In this document: positions 32,795 through 44,035 of the stretch, in pieces
How positions within the stretch are numbered: position 1 is the first letter of the stretch
Layout of the letters: every line of letters starts with the position of its first letter
DNA from: Porphyra umbilicalis
Lineage: Eukaryota > Rhodophyta > Bangiophyceae > Bangiales > Bangiaceae
NCBI GenBank assembly: GCA_002049455.2
Contig: KV918786.1
Location: forward strand, 62,001 to 126,000
Direction of reading: 5' to 3'
DNA: 64,000 nt
The notes under the pieces: model-generated
Told to the model about the DNA's origin: nothing
What the model saw: the letters and a program-made list of their open reading frames with translations, nothing else
The model's database searches: none
Position numbers and translations under genes: made by a program

Positions 32795-34560
32795 TCAGCC
32801 GCTGCTACTGGTCGCGACGCTCAGTTGGAGCTCCCCGGGGGGCACCCCCACCGCCGCGGCGGCCGTGGCGGCCGCCACCGACGACAGCGCCGCCGCAAAC
32901 GCGTCGACGGCGAACCACTGGCGGCGGAGGGTGGCGACCGGGGGCAACCGCCGCGCCGCCGCCGGCGCCCCGAGCACCGCCGCCGCCGCCCCGAGGTTGG
33001 CGTGGTTGACGGAAAAATCGAGGGCCGCCGCCGCGGCGGCCGCCGCGGCGGCAACACCCATGCCGTCCCGGTCGTCGTCTGCGTCGGCCGCGTCGGCTGC
33101 CGCGGCGGCGGGGGCGCTCGCCGCCGGCAGCGCGGCGGCGACGAGCGGTGCGAGCGCCACGCCCAGTCGCCACGTGGCACCGTCGACGAGCGGCCAGCGG
33201 CCGCCGTCGCGCCACGCGCCCGGCGCTCGTTGGAGGGTGCTGAGCTCCGCCGCCGCCGCCGCCGCGGCCGCGTCGATCTCGCCCGCCCCCCCCGTCAGCC
33301 GGTGGGCGCACTCCACCAGCGACCGCACGTGGCCGTCGGTCGGCGACAGCGGGTGGTCGGCCGGCCGGCCACACACCAGCTGCGCGTGCCAGGCGGCGAG
33401 CCACCCCCGCCGCACCGCGTCGCCGACAATCCGCCACGCGAGCGGCGCGTCGGCAGCGTGGAGGCGGTCGGCGGTCGACAGGTAGAGGCCGAGCTGCCAC
33501 TGCTCGGTCGGCGTGTCGCAGCCAATGGTGCCCGCGTCCGCGGCCAAGCGCAGCAGGTTGTGGCCGGCGCGGAGGTCGGGGAGCCCCCTCGCACGGGGCT
33601 CGATGAGGGTGCTCCACAGGGTCGACACCGTCAGCCGCTCGGGGTGGGCCACCACGCCAGCGTACACGGCGAGGTTGTACCGTCGCCGGCGTCCAGGGGC
33701 AGTGGCGGCGGCGCCGTTGGCGTCAACGGCGGCCGCCTGCTGTCCATGCGCGGCAGCGGCGGCGGCGGCGCCGTCGTCGCCCAGAGCTCTGGACTCGGCA
33801 GCGGCGAGACAATCGTCCGCGTCGACTCGGACGGGTGCAGGGACTCCCCCGCCCCATCATCCGCGTCTGGAAGCGTCAGCCTGAGGCTCGCGGGCGGCGC
33901 CACGTCGCCCCCCCCCCCCCGCACTGCGGAGGCGGCGTCGCCCCCCCCCCCCCGCACTGCTGGAGCGGCGCCGCCCCCCCCCCCCCCCGCCACGGCCAAA
34001 TTTTTCAGCGCCCGCAGCAGAAGCAAGTGCTCACCCGCCTTGGCCAGCGCCGCCAGCGCCACCGCTTCTTCCGCGCTCGCGACGCAGCCGCCAGCCGTCA
34101 CTCCCCCGCCGCCCCCCCCCCCCCCCCCACCCGCCGTCGTGTCGCCAGCAGCAGCCGCACCGTCTCGGCCGACCAGTTGCTCGCGCGCAAGCCCAGCGCC
34201 GTCCGCCCGTCCGCGTCGACAGCCGCGCGCCGCGCGCCCGCGTCGAGCAGCGCCGCCACCACTGGCGGGTGGTCCGCGCGCACGGCCACGTGGAGGGGCG
34301 CCTGCGCCCGCCCATTGAGCGGCGCGTCCACGTCGACGCCCGCCGCGCCGAGCGCCGCGACCGTCGCCCCGCGCGCCGCTGACGGGGCGGTGCCCCGCAC
34401 GATGGCGCCGTACAGGAGGGGCTCCCCAGGGCGCCCGCGCGCGCAGCAGCCCACCGCCGCGCCAGCGGCGGTGAGCGACCGCACCGCCGCCGCGTGGCCA
34501 CCATAGACGGCCGCTGGGAGGGCGCGACCGTGCAGCGGTTGTCGGCCGCGTCGACGGCGG
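32795..34560 (-). CDS. Ankyrin-repeat protein (frameshifted)
   Basis: Protein-protein interaction scaffold. Two to three ankyrin repeats lie at the 5' end on the minus strand: AAVYGGHAAAVRSLTAAGA, then APLHVAVRADHPPVVAALLD followed by DADGRTALGLRASNWSAETV, matching the PLH-A...G...VV..LL..GA pattern. After a poly-C tract (34115-34128) another frame continues (AEEAVALAALAKAGEHLLLL). A third, from about 33690, gives RYNLAVYAGVVAHPERLTVS and a 290-residue helical, Ala-rich C-terminal region ending at 32795. At least two frame changes are needed (C-runs at 34115-34128 and 33909-33988, or introns). The N-terminal limit is approximate: an ankyrin-like segment just upstream (VDAADNR) lies in yet another frame. 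Function beyond interaction cannot be told. Confidence 0.6.
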
Positions 34561-35295
34561 CGCCGGCGGCGACCCTACGGGAACAGATGCGCGATAAAAC
34601 CGCGATATCGCGGTTTTCCTACGGGGGTCTGGACGAGTCTTGGTCGGATCTCTGGGTCCTGACAGTGCAAGATGGCTTCTCGGATGCCTTCATGAGTTCT
34701 GATTGGCTTTCCACAAAGTTCGCAGCTCCCGTTCTGATAGCTTCTCGAAGCAACTTGAAGCATCCAATCATGTTCCGGAAGCCTCCTCAAACTTGTAGTG
34801 CTATCCAATAAGGAGTCGTGCACCCTTTCATGATCAGCGTTCGGCCGTGTGGCTCCATTATTAAAACCAAGACCTGGTGCAGTACAAGTGTGAAGAACTG
34901 GTGTCAGACGGATACGGTGCTGGTTTGCACATCCGTGGTCGATGGCTGTATTGGTACCACCATGGTGGCGCCCGTGTCTGTGCTCGGCGGCGGCGCCCGT
35001 GCCCGTGCTGGTCGGTGGCGCCTGCGCCCGTGCTCGGCGGCGCCTGCAGAGGCGCCCGCGCTCGGGCGCCCGTGGTCTTCCTCAGCGGCGTTCAGGCGCC
35101 GGCGCTCTTTGGTGGCGACGCTCGGTGGTGGCGGCGCTCGGCGGTGGCGGCGCTCGGCGGTGGCGGCGCTTCTCCAACCTGGCCCCCACATCTTGCTTTT
35201 TCTAGCTCTTCTGTTACTCCGCCCTTGCGCTCGGCGACAGCGTTCGCTCTCGGCGGCGGCGCTCAGCAACACCCGATTCTGCATTCTATGACACC
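34561..35295. other. Intergenic, with a G/C-rich minisatellite
   Basis: Between two divergent genes (ankyrin, minus; kinase-like, plus). 34990-35180 is rich in GGCGGTGGCGGCGCTC-type units; at 35116-35170 the block GCTCGGCGGTGGCGGC repeats about three times in a row. Promoters for both genes should lie here. TATAC/TATTA-like motifs exist, but none stands out. Confidence 0.45.
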
Positions 35296-37395
35296 ATGGA
35301 TGCGACTTCACCGTCATCTGGACAAGTGCGTTGGTGGAGCATATGAGTGCGTGGTTTTCTGTTGTCTAGAACGGTGTATTGCATCACAAGGGTTGGCTTA
35401 CCAATGTACCGGCTTGTGTCTGAGTGCGTTTCTTCCGTCTTTTCCTGCTCTGAGCTGCTTCTGTCATGGGATTGTCCTTTTTTGTTTGATTCGCAGCGCA
35501 CGGCCAGGTCTCGTGGCTCGGGCTCGTCTTCTCGCGATGCTGAGGCAGTCGAACTTGAACAAGACCTGAAGGTGGTTGCACGCGAGGACGATCAGGCGCA
35601 GCGTTGCCTGGTGGAAGCAAGAGCTGCGATGTCTGATGCTGTGCGCGACGGTCTCCCGGTTGATGACCTCAAAAAGGGCGTCGCGCTTGCCGAGGCGCAG
35701 CTGAATGTAGCAGCTGCCCGGCGCTTTTACATCCGCGAGCAGCAGTCGCCAACTGCCGGAGGCGGGACCCTGCTTGCATCCCTACGGCAGAACTTATCGT
35801 CAGCCATTGGCTTGCTGAACAAAGCGCAGTTGGCGGTTGCACCGTCTCTTTCCCACCTGCCTGGCGACGAGACTTCCCTCATGCTCGTGGTCGACGCGTG
35901 TGCGGCGTCGGACCAAACAGCGGAGAAAGGTGGCAAGCGGGGACCAAGTTGTCTGCCCTCCGCCTACTATGATCCGACCCCGGATGGCAGGCTGCACAAG
36001 GCGCTACTACCGTCGCCTGCTGACTACGAGGCGCATGGAACCAAGCTCCCGGATATGTCGAAATGGGTCCTCTACAAGCTGAACTTGGGGGATGTACCGG
36101 AGGACATGGTCGGTAAGAAGCGGTCACGCGACGACACTTCCTTTGGTGGGCGCATCACCAACTTCTACAAGCATCATGCAGAGCACGTGGAGCTGCAGCC
36201 GACTGTGGAGGAGATGCACCTACCCAGCGCTTTCGTGACGGTGCGGTCAAAGTCTGATTGTGTCGGGGGCGCTCTGTTGCCATCGACGACTGGCGGTGTT
36301 GGCAGCCAACCTGCAACGTTTGTGCCTTTGCGCGTTCGTGAGTACAAGAGGTCATCACGAGCATGCAGCGATGCACTTCCTCAAGCGTTTGCGCTTGGTA
36401 CGAGCATTGCAGTTAGCCTGCTCCAGGGTGGTGTGCCGCCGTCTCAGGTCATCGTGCCTGTAGACGTGACGAACGGTCGGTCAATGCAGTTTGGAGCAGT
36501 TTACATTGCGTGCGGCTCGATGCCGCTCTGTTGGACCCTATCCAAGGAGCTCGACCTCTCTGTGCGTCGCGACGTCATCGAGGCACATCTTCATCTTTGC
36601 AAGGTCAAGGAGCACATGGGGACGATGGTACAAGGGCTTCGGCAGCGCGGTTACCAGGTGAAGCAGGCTACACCAGGCCTCTCCTCCATCTCGCGTGGCA
36701 TCTGGAGCAAGCCCGATTGCCTCACCAACAAGGTGTACCCGGAGCTGCCATTGGAGGCGTCGTTGCACCACGTGTTGTCTGTGCTTACTGCGCTGGACCG
36801 TGCAGGAGTGCACGACTGCGTGTGCTATCCGATGGGGTTTGCACAGGCAACCAAGCCCTGGTCGTTGGAGACGTCATGGTACGCGTTCTTCCCGGACCTG
36901 ACCTTCATCTCGGACGACAACCCTACGTCCTTTACCAAGAAAGTCCCAGATGGTCCGACTGGTGTCCTGTTCTCAGCTGCATTTAGGGCGGCTGTGGCCA
37001 TGATTCACGGCGCAGGCGTTGTGCATGGAGACATGTACATGTCAAACGTGCTATGGCACAAGCCGGCGGATGGATGTGTACAAGTGAAGATCATTGACTG
37101 GGACACCTGCTTCCTCATTGAGGACGGCATCCCTGACGCGTGGGAAAAGGTGTGGCGGACCAAGAGCAAGACACGTGGTCGGTACAGCCGCAGCAAGGAC
37201 TTCCGGGAGCTGGACCTGTTTATGGTACGGGTCGTTGAGTGGGCGACAAGCTGTGAATATGGTACGTTGGGTCGGCAACTGTGGGGCCGCCTGGCTTCTG
37301 CTGCGTCCGCAGGGGCCTCTAACGCTTGTTTCCGTGATATTCAGGAGCTCTACCTACAAGAGTGCTTCAATGAAGAGCTGGGCTTCTCGGCCTGA
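35296..37395 (+). CDS. Two-exon protein with coiled coil and C-terminal atypical kinase-like domain
   Basis: Exon 1 is tiny (35296-35325, MDATSPSSGQ, ATG in a CACCATGG context), with donor GTGCGT. The intron runs 35326-35496 with acceptor TTCGCAG. Exon 2 (35497-37395) continues in phase, giving 642 residues. Residues about 23-95 are charged and helical (coiled-coil-like: EQDLKVVAREDDQAQRCLVE). The C-terminal third has a kinase-type catalytic loop HGDMYMSN (His520, Asp522, Asn527) and a metal-binding IDWD (Asp544) in place of DFG. HGD-x4-N with DxD is typical of APH, Bud32-like and Crinkler-associated kinase-like domains (family knowledge). I see no clear glycine-rich loop or VAIK lysine. Codon use is far less GC-biased than in nearby host genes, suggesting a mobile-element or recently acquired gene. 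Confidence 0.68.
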
Positions 37396-37439
37396 GTTCT
37401 CGGTAGGGAGTTGTTTTGTCGACGGGAGAGTGCAGGTTC

Positions 37440-39091
37440 TATGGGACTTCATATTGTGCTCCGGGCCTATCCAGGCTCTGGTCAAGTAGGTGCAGATGTA
37501 GAGGTGACAAACAGGTTGTACGGAGGCGTACGTGGGCGTCGGCCTGTCGAGGGCTTCGGCCGCGCTCGTTGCGTCCGGCGCCGCCGCCCCCACGGGCGGT
37601 GCCGGCGGCATGCCTGGCACGCCCCCGCCGTTGCCGCTGCCGGCCGTCGCCGCTGCCGTAGCGGGAGTGGCGCGGCCGCCCGCCAGCGGCTGGGGGAGGC
37701 TCGCCGCCGCCGCGCTCGGCCACCGCCGCGCTCGCCGGAGTCGCCGCGTCGCTGGCGGCGGTCGCGGCGCGCGCTCTGGCGGCGGTAGTTGCCGCCGACG
37801 GCGCTGCGGCGGCGGCAGCGGGCGTTGGTGGCGGCGACGCGTCGGCGATGGCGGCTGCGGCGACGGTGGCGGCGGCGGCGACTCTGGCCACGGCGGCGGC
37901 GGGCCTGCCCTCCCCGGCGGACACGCCACCCGCCGCCGACGCCGCGCTTGTCGCGGCTCTGACGCGGCCTCCATTGTCGGCGGCCGAGGCGGCCACCCGC
38001 GCTGCCGCCACGCGGTCGGTCGTGGCCGCCGCCACGGCCGCGGCAGCAGCGGGCGACGACGCTGTCGCGGCAACGGCGGCAGCGATGCTACCGGCGGTAG
38101 TGGGGGGGCGGGCGAGCGGGCGGGCGCCCCGCCCGCCGCCGCCGCCGCGCTCGCGGGCGTGGCCGACGCGGCGGCCGCCGGCGGCGGCAGGGCGGCGGGA
38201 ACGCCCGCGCTGCCTCTCCCACAGCCAGTGGCCTCCGCCGTCGGCGTGCTCGTGGCCGCCGCCGCCGACGCGGCGGCGACTAGCCTCGCCGCCGCCGCCG
38301 CCGCCGCCGCCACCCCGTCCGCGGCCGCCCTTACCGCCGCCGTCGCGGGGGTGGGGGCAGCCGCGGCGCACCCGCCGCGGGTGCCGCCGGCGCGGCGGCT
38401 CGGCAGCGCCCCCCGCGCCGCGTCTGGGGTGCTGTGGCTGACCGCCGCGGGCGCGGGTGGCGCGGGCGCCGGCGGCACCCCCCGCCCTCCCCCCCCGACG
38501 CTCGCACGACGGCGGCGGCAGCCGGCCTCTTCGCCGCTGTCGCGCACACGCGGTCGCCGCTCGACGCGGCCTTTCCTGGCCCGGCCGCCGACGACGTGCG
38601 GGCGCGGGCGGCGGGCGTGCTTGCCGCCGCCGCCGGCTTGCGTCACCCGCCCGTGCGCGCCGCGGTGGCGACGGTGTGGGCGGACCTCCTCCGCGCCGGC
38701 CGCCCGGCGGTCGTTCGGCTGCTGCTGGCGGGCGTCCCTGACGTGGGCGCGGGGGGGGGGGGGGGGGGGCGTCGACCGCCGCCGCCGCCGCCGCAGCGGT
38801 CGCCCTGCGCCACGTGCCCGGGGGGGGGTGGCGCTCGCGCCTCACGGCGGCTACCGCGCCCCAGCTGGATGTGGCCGCACTCACGCGCTCGCTCACGGCG
38901 GTGCGGGCGACCGACGTGGCGTCGCCGGCTTCTCCGGCCGCCGCCGCCGCCGCCGAGGGCGACTTGGTCGCCGCCGTCGGGCGGCGGCCACGTTCGCCAC
39001 CATCGTCGCCCTGTGGCGCGCACTGCCGCCCGCTGCCGCCGCCGCGGCGGCGATGGCGCTGCCCGCCGCCGCGGTGGCGGTCGCCGCGCGC

Positions 39092-39126
<35 letters not shown>

Positions 39127-39632
39127 GGCCACCGCGTGCACGGCCGGGGCGGGCCTCGGCGGCGGTGCCGCGGCCACGGGAGCCGCAGAGTTTGCCGCAG
39201 CGGCGGCGGCGGCCGCCAGTAGCCGCCTGCCGCCGCCGCCGCACGCGGCGGGTATGACCCTTGACGCCGTCGCGTGCGCGCTGCTGACCGCCGCCGCCCG
39301 GCGGGGCGACGCTGCTACCGCCGCTGCCGTGCGGCTAGCCGTAGTTGGGGGCGGGGGCGGGGAGGGGGGGCTCGCCCCGCTGGCTGCGGCGGCGCTCGCC
39401 CCGCACGTTCGCGTCGCGCTCGTTGCCGACGCGATGGCGGTCACGGGCGGCTGCGGCGACACGGGGGTGGTGGCCGCCCTGCGAGGGCTGGTGGAGGACC
39501 TGCTGGCCGCCGCTGGGGGGGGCAACGCTGAGCTCGGGGCGTGCTCGCCGCCCTGCCGGCGTACCGCAAGGAGCTCTTCAAGGCCGTCGTGCGCGCGCGG
39601 GAGGAGGGGGGAAAGTTTGATGGCAAGGTGTA
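37440..39632 (+). CDS. Ala-rich alpha-helical (solenoid-like) protein, multiply frameshifted
   Basis: Segments with strong third-position GC follow each other on the plus strand in changing frames: TEAYVGVGLSRASAALVASG; SPADTPPAADAALVAALTRP; VASAVGVLVAAAADAAATSL; ADDVRARAAGVLAAAAGLRH then VRAAVATVWADLLRAGRPAV; after the G-run at 38751-38769 LDVAALTRSLTAVRATDVAS; ATFATIVALWRALPPAA; and finally LAALPAYRKELFKAVVRARE to a TAA at 39632. Repeated amphipathic helices suggest a HEAT/ARM-like solenoid, but no named family is certain. At least five frame changes are needed, several at G or C runs. The opposite strand is also open over long distances, so orientation, though favoured by the natural C-terminus, is not certain. 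Confidence 0.42.
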
Positions 39633-39855
39633 AGGGGAGCGGGGGGGGGAGGGGGGAGGGGGGGGGGTTGGGGGGTCCGACGCCTGGCCGGCTCGCGCGC
39701 GATACGGCCCGTTGGCCTGCTGCTGCTGGCGCCTGCGCACGCGCCGGTGGCGGCCGCGGGCGTGGCGGCGATGCTCGGCGGGCGGCAGCCGACGCGCGCG
39801 TCGCCCCAAGCCAGGCACACACACCCCCCCCCCCGAGACGCGCGCGCGCGCGAGC

Positions 39856-42110
39856 TCACTCGCCGCTAGTCCACCCGTCGAGCACCCCGTCGACGGCGGC
39901 CTCGCGGGCGCGGCGGCGCCGGTACCCTCCCCCCCCGCCCTTCTTCGTGAGGCGTCGCCCCCCCCCCCCCCGACAGGCGCCGCCGCAAGCACCGCACCAA
40001 CGCGAGCACGCCGCGCACGGCGCCGCCCGACGCGAGCGCAGCGCGGAAAGCCGCAAAGTCCGACGCGCCCGCGCTCGCCGACGAAGCCGACGGCGATGTC
40101 GGGAACCACCCCGGCGGGGGGGGAGGCGCCGCCGTAGGGGGCCCGCGCCGCCGCCGCCGCCGCCTCCGCCGCCCCCACCGCCATCTCCTCCACCGTCCGC
40201 CGCCGCGGCCAGCAGCCCCGTGACGGTCGCGTACACGTCGTCGGTGACCGCCGCCAGCTGCTCGCGCAGGCGCGCCGCGGAGGAAGGGCCGCCACAGTCC
40301 ACCCCGTCAGCGGCCGCCGCCGCGGCGGCGGCGGCCGCGCTCACCCGCTACGCGGCGGCGGCGAGGGCGGCGAGCGTGCCGCCGTCCGCCGGAGAGGCGG
40401 CGCCCATTGCCGCCGTCCGCCGGAGAGGCGGCGCCCATGGCCGCCGCCGCGTCGGCGACGCGCGCCGCGTCGGCGGCGAGCGCCGCGTCGGCGGTGAGCG
40501 CCGACCAGCCGCCACCGTTGCCGTCACCGCCGTCACCGTCACCGTCGCCAGCATCGCCGGCAAGGGGTACCCCCGTGGGGTGGGGGTGCCCGCCGCCGCC
40601 GCGGCGGCGGGGGCGGGGGCGCCCCACGGGGGGCCCGCCGCGTCGCCGCCACCAGGGGCGGCCGCCGGCGGCAGCGGCGGCGCGGCAGCCGCGTTGGCGG
40701 CCGGCGGCGTCACGTCGGGCACCGCCGGCGGGGCGGTCGCCAGCACGCGGGCGGCGAGCGTCGGGCGCCATGGCCACTCTCCCCGCCCACGCTCTGGCGG
40801 TGCCCCCCCCTCCCACGCTGCCGCCGCGGCGTTGCGCTCCCGCGCGGCGGCGGCCGCCCCACTCGCCCCCAGCCGCGCCTCCCACACACGGACACGGCCT
40901 TTCTATGCGACCTCCCCCCCCCTTCCAACCGCCCCACAGCCCGTGCGGTCGAGCTTGGCCTCGCGCTGCGCCACGGCGCGCCGCGCGACGGCGAGCGCCA
41001 GCTCTGCCGCGGCAAGCTTGTCGGCCCGAGCCGCCGCGGCCGCCTCGCGCGCGCCCACGGCGGCGGCGGCGGCGGCGGCTGCAGCCACCGCGCGATCGGC
41101 CACCACCTCGCGGTCGGCGGCAGCCGACTCGGCGGCAGCGACCGACGCGGCGCGGGCGGCGAGGGAGCGCTCCGTCGCCGCCGCCGACCGGTCGGCGGCG
41201 GGGGCATCTGCGCGGGGCGGCAGCTCCGCCACCGCCGCCGCCGTTGCAGACAGGGCGGCGGTAAGCCCCGCGGCAACGGCCGGCGGCGGCATGGCGGCGG
41301 CGCCGCCGCCGCCCGGCGGCGGCGGCGGCGGCATGTGGGGCGGCGGCGGCGGCGACACGTGGGGCGGCGGCGGCGACCGCGGCAGCGTGCGCAGGTGGGC
41401 GTGCACAGCGTCGAGCGCGGCGGCGGCAGTCGCGGTGGCGGCGAACGCGGCTCCCGACGCCACCGTATCGTGCCGCGCACGGCGGGCGGTGGGGACCGCC
41501 GCCGCCGCGTCGACGCGCGCCGCGGTGGTCGCGGCTGCGGCCGCCGCGGCGGCCGCCGCGCGCGACTGGAGGTCGGCAGCGGCCGCCGCGTGGTGCCGCT
41601 GCGCGCCGGGGGGGGGGAGAGAGGGGGTCACCCAACCGCAGCGCAGGCAGACGGTCTGAGCGGCGCGCGCTCGAGCTGGGACAGGCTCACAGCTACCGAC
41701 GCGGGGGGAGTTGGTCCGTCAGTCAGCCGCCCGGGTGGCGGCGGATGGCACGCGGACCCCCCACAACACGTCTCAACGAGGGGGCGGTGAACCCTCCACG
41801 CGCCCTCCCCCTCCCCCGCCCCCCCCGTCCCCCCCTCCCATCGGGTGCGGCACGTACCTCTGTCGTGGCCACGGCGCGCACGCGCGCGTCGACGGCGGCG
41901 AAGAGCGCAGCGCCGCCGCTTTCGCCCGCGCCGACGCGGCGCGCGCGTCAGGCACCGCCGCCGACGACACGACGGCGGCGGCGCGCGCGTCGACCGCCGC
42001 AGAGCGGCGGCGGAGCGACTCGTCGGCGGCAGCGGCGGCGGCGGCGGCAAGGCCGCCGCTGCCCAGGGCGGCGGCGAGACTGCTACTGCAATGCTTCGTT
42101 TCGACTCTGG
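39856..42110 (-). CDS. Ala-rich coiled-coil protein with one intron
   Basis: On the minus strand an exon ending FAAVDARVRAVATTE has a GTACGTG donor near 41861. After CGCTCAG an exon at about 41661 resumes in phase: TVCLRCGWVTPSLPPPGAQR. This is followed by a long Ala-rich helical segment (ERSLAARAASVAAAESAAAD, ELALAVARRAVAQREAKLDR), a Pro/Gly linker, and LREQLAAVTDDVYATVTGLL. Then come SDFAAFRAALASGGAVRGVL in another frame and the C-terminus AAVDGVLDGWTSGE at 39856. Several frame changes coincide with C/G runs (for example around 39960-39970). The heptad-like Ala/Glu/Arg pattern suggests a coiled coil; the family is unknown. The upstream start is approximate. Confidence 0.42.
40404..40500. 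repeat. Short in-gene tandem repeats
   Basis: GCCGCCGTCCGCCGGAGAGGCGGCGCCC occurs twice in a row (about 28 bp each, 40380-40437), followed by three copies of a 12-15-bp GCGTCGGCGGCGAGCGCC-type unit (about 40460-40500). These are expansions inside the low-complexity part of the Ala-rich gene. Confidence 0.7.
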
Positions 42111-42806
42111 CAAATCCACCGCCGACAGCTGCTGTCCTTCACCGGCGCGGGGAAGAGAAGCTCGGGGACTGGGGGAGAAGTGAGGGATGAGAAATAGAGA
42201 GAGCTGCTTATTTAACGACGGGACGGAGGAGTGGGGAGCGTGGCTTGCCGATTCTGGCAGATCCGGACAAGAACAAGGTACAGTCCGCACAACTTCTGAC
42301 TGAAAGCGCGTACGCGAAAACACCCTGGCCTGGAGTTGTGCTGTTAGCAAAGACCATCTATTTGTGTAAGTTCCGAAGCATTCTTTAGACTTGAAACATG
42401 CCGCGTCGCGCTTAACTTGGCACGTGGCTATATCATTCATGCACTGCATTGGATTTTATTTTCATGTCCCTGCGGGCGTCCACGGGCATGCGCGCGCGCC
42501 CGAGCCGTCCGCTCCGGAGCGCCCCGGCCCCCCACCTAGGCGACGCCGTGCTTGCGACAGTCCCAAGTCACACACGGCTCGCCGACAGCCTCACCCCCCC
42601 CAGCCTTCCGGCCTCACACATACGTCCGCCTGCGCCGCCGCTACCGCGCAGCCCACCCGCCCCCCGGGGCAGCCGCCACGCCACTCCCCCCCCTCGTCCA
42701 TGGTGGCTACGCTTTTCACCAGCAGCAAGCCTATCGCAGCAGGGGGCGCGGGCGTAGGGGCCGCCGCCGCCGCCGAAAGGGCTGCCACCGACAAGCCAGC
42801 GGCGTC
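42111..42806. other. Intergenic, no confident gene
   Basis: The left half is AT-richer and may hold the 5' UTR and promoter of the minus-strand coiled-coil gene. The right half (42500-42800) is GC-rich, with Pro/Ala readings on the plus strand and Gly readings on the minus strand. This could be the continuing 3' part of the copia-type gag remnant, out of frame. Confidence 0.3.
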
Positions 42807-43238
42807 TTAACCCCCCCCTTCTCCAGCCCCACGGCCCCTCAACTCCTCCAAAATCCCCCGAACGTACTCCCCTGTCCGGTCTCCTCCCCCCGCGACGTAC
42901 CGCGCGGTCAAAAAGTAGATAACCGGGGACTCGTAGTCCTCCATCGCCATCATGTTGAGCTGCCGGCGGAGCGTGATCGCTTGCGCCGACCCCTTCGGCT
43001 TGAACTCTGCCGCCAGCGCCGCCCACAGGTCCCGCGCGTCAGTGTAGCGCCGGATCTTAGTCCTGTAGTGCGGCTTGACACTCATCATGATGACGACGCG
43101 CGCTTTCTCCGTGCGGGCGCGTTACGCGATCACCACCACCGCAACGGTCTGATCCGATGCCAGCTCCTCCCGCGCCCGTGTCGCTGCGCGGGCGTCCTCC
43201 GCCCTGACGTCGCCACTGCCGCTTGCAGCCGCGTTCAT
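42807..43238 (-). pseudogene. Ty1/copia-type GAG remnant with a nonsense codon
   Basis: Starting at the ATG at 43238 the frame reads MNAAASGSGDVRAEDARA... to a TAA at 43124-43122, then continues in the same frame with KARVVIMMSVKPHYRTKIRR, YTDARDLWAALAAEFKPK and YESPVIYFLTARYVAGGG. This follows the UBN2/copia gag pattern: a segment of the type (A)xxxIxxSxxPxxxxxI, then TAKELWxxLxxxF and a leucine-rich helix. The stop inside the conserved domain marks it as defective. No protease, integrase or RT follows in the expected place. Confidence 0.6.
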
Positions 43239-44035
43239 CTTGCATATATCTATAATAAAGAATATTTCAACTACGAGGTGATCCGGGGAGAGGACTCCCC
43301 GCGGTCACTCATCGCGTCGAGGCTTACGTCCTTGGCCGCTTCCGCCGCAATGGGCCTCGTATCGGTCCGCACAAATCCGGCCAAGCGCGATTTTGCCGAG
43401 CCGCTGGCCCGAATCAAGTCACGTCGTCGCCGGGCCCGTCGCGCCGGGGTTACCCGACGCCGTTGCGCCCGCGCTACTCTCCGCTTGTTCCCCCGCTGAT
43501 GTCGGCTCGGGGAGGATCCACAGCAGCTCGCGGAAGCCCTCAAGGTCCTCCTCCGATTCCTCCGCCTCTTATACCGTACACCCCGGGACGTCTGTCACCT
43601 CCAGCCGCCGCTACAGCCAAACTGGACACTCTGACAGGCCGAAGGAGATGCGCAGTATTGATCCTGGGCCCACAATCTGTTGCACAACAGGGGCACCACC
43701 ATCCCGCAGCGGTTGCACCGCTCGCGGTCTCCCAGGTAGCAATGACGTCATCCGTCCACTTTCTCTCTCGGGCCAAGCTAGCCTTGGTCCGAGCGCTAAT
43801 GTACCCTCTGGAGGAGGCGCCCGTCGTACGCACTCGGCATCTCCTCTCGCACACACGCACAGCCCGCGCGTGTCTCTCGTCCGCCCGCACGCCCACGTCC
43901 GCGTGCTGCGCATCCCTGCAGTGGGCTCCCGCCCAACAAAGTCCCTCCGACTCGCGACCCATATTCTTTTGTAAACGATTCTCTTATAACGAGAACGCAC
44001 TGTAGTGTAACGTGTGTTATGCTAGTCGAGAAAGT
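43239..44035. other. No confident gene
   Basis: Upstream of the gag remnant. Contains GGGGAGAGGACTCCCC, a good palindrome at about 43287-43302. One minus-strand reading near 43700 has closely spaced cysteines (RERCNRCGMVVPLLCNR), perhaps a decayed zinc-binding segment, but it is not in a long frame. Confidence 0.3.

Noticed and set aside
37532-41659. A 1,375-codon plus-strand open frame spanning two genes
   Set aside because: It runs through the stop of one gene and antisense through the next, and coding bias jumps between frames along it. GC-rich DNA lacks stop codons by composition alone.
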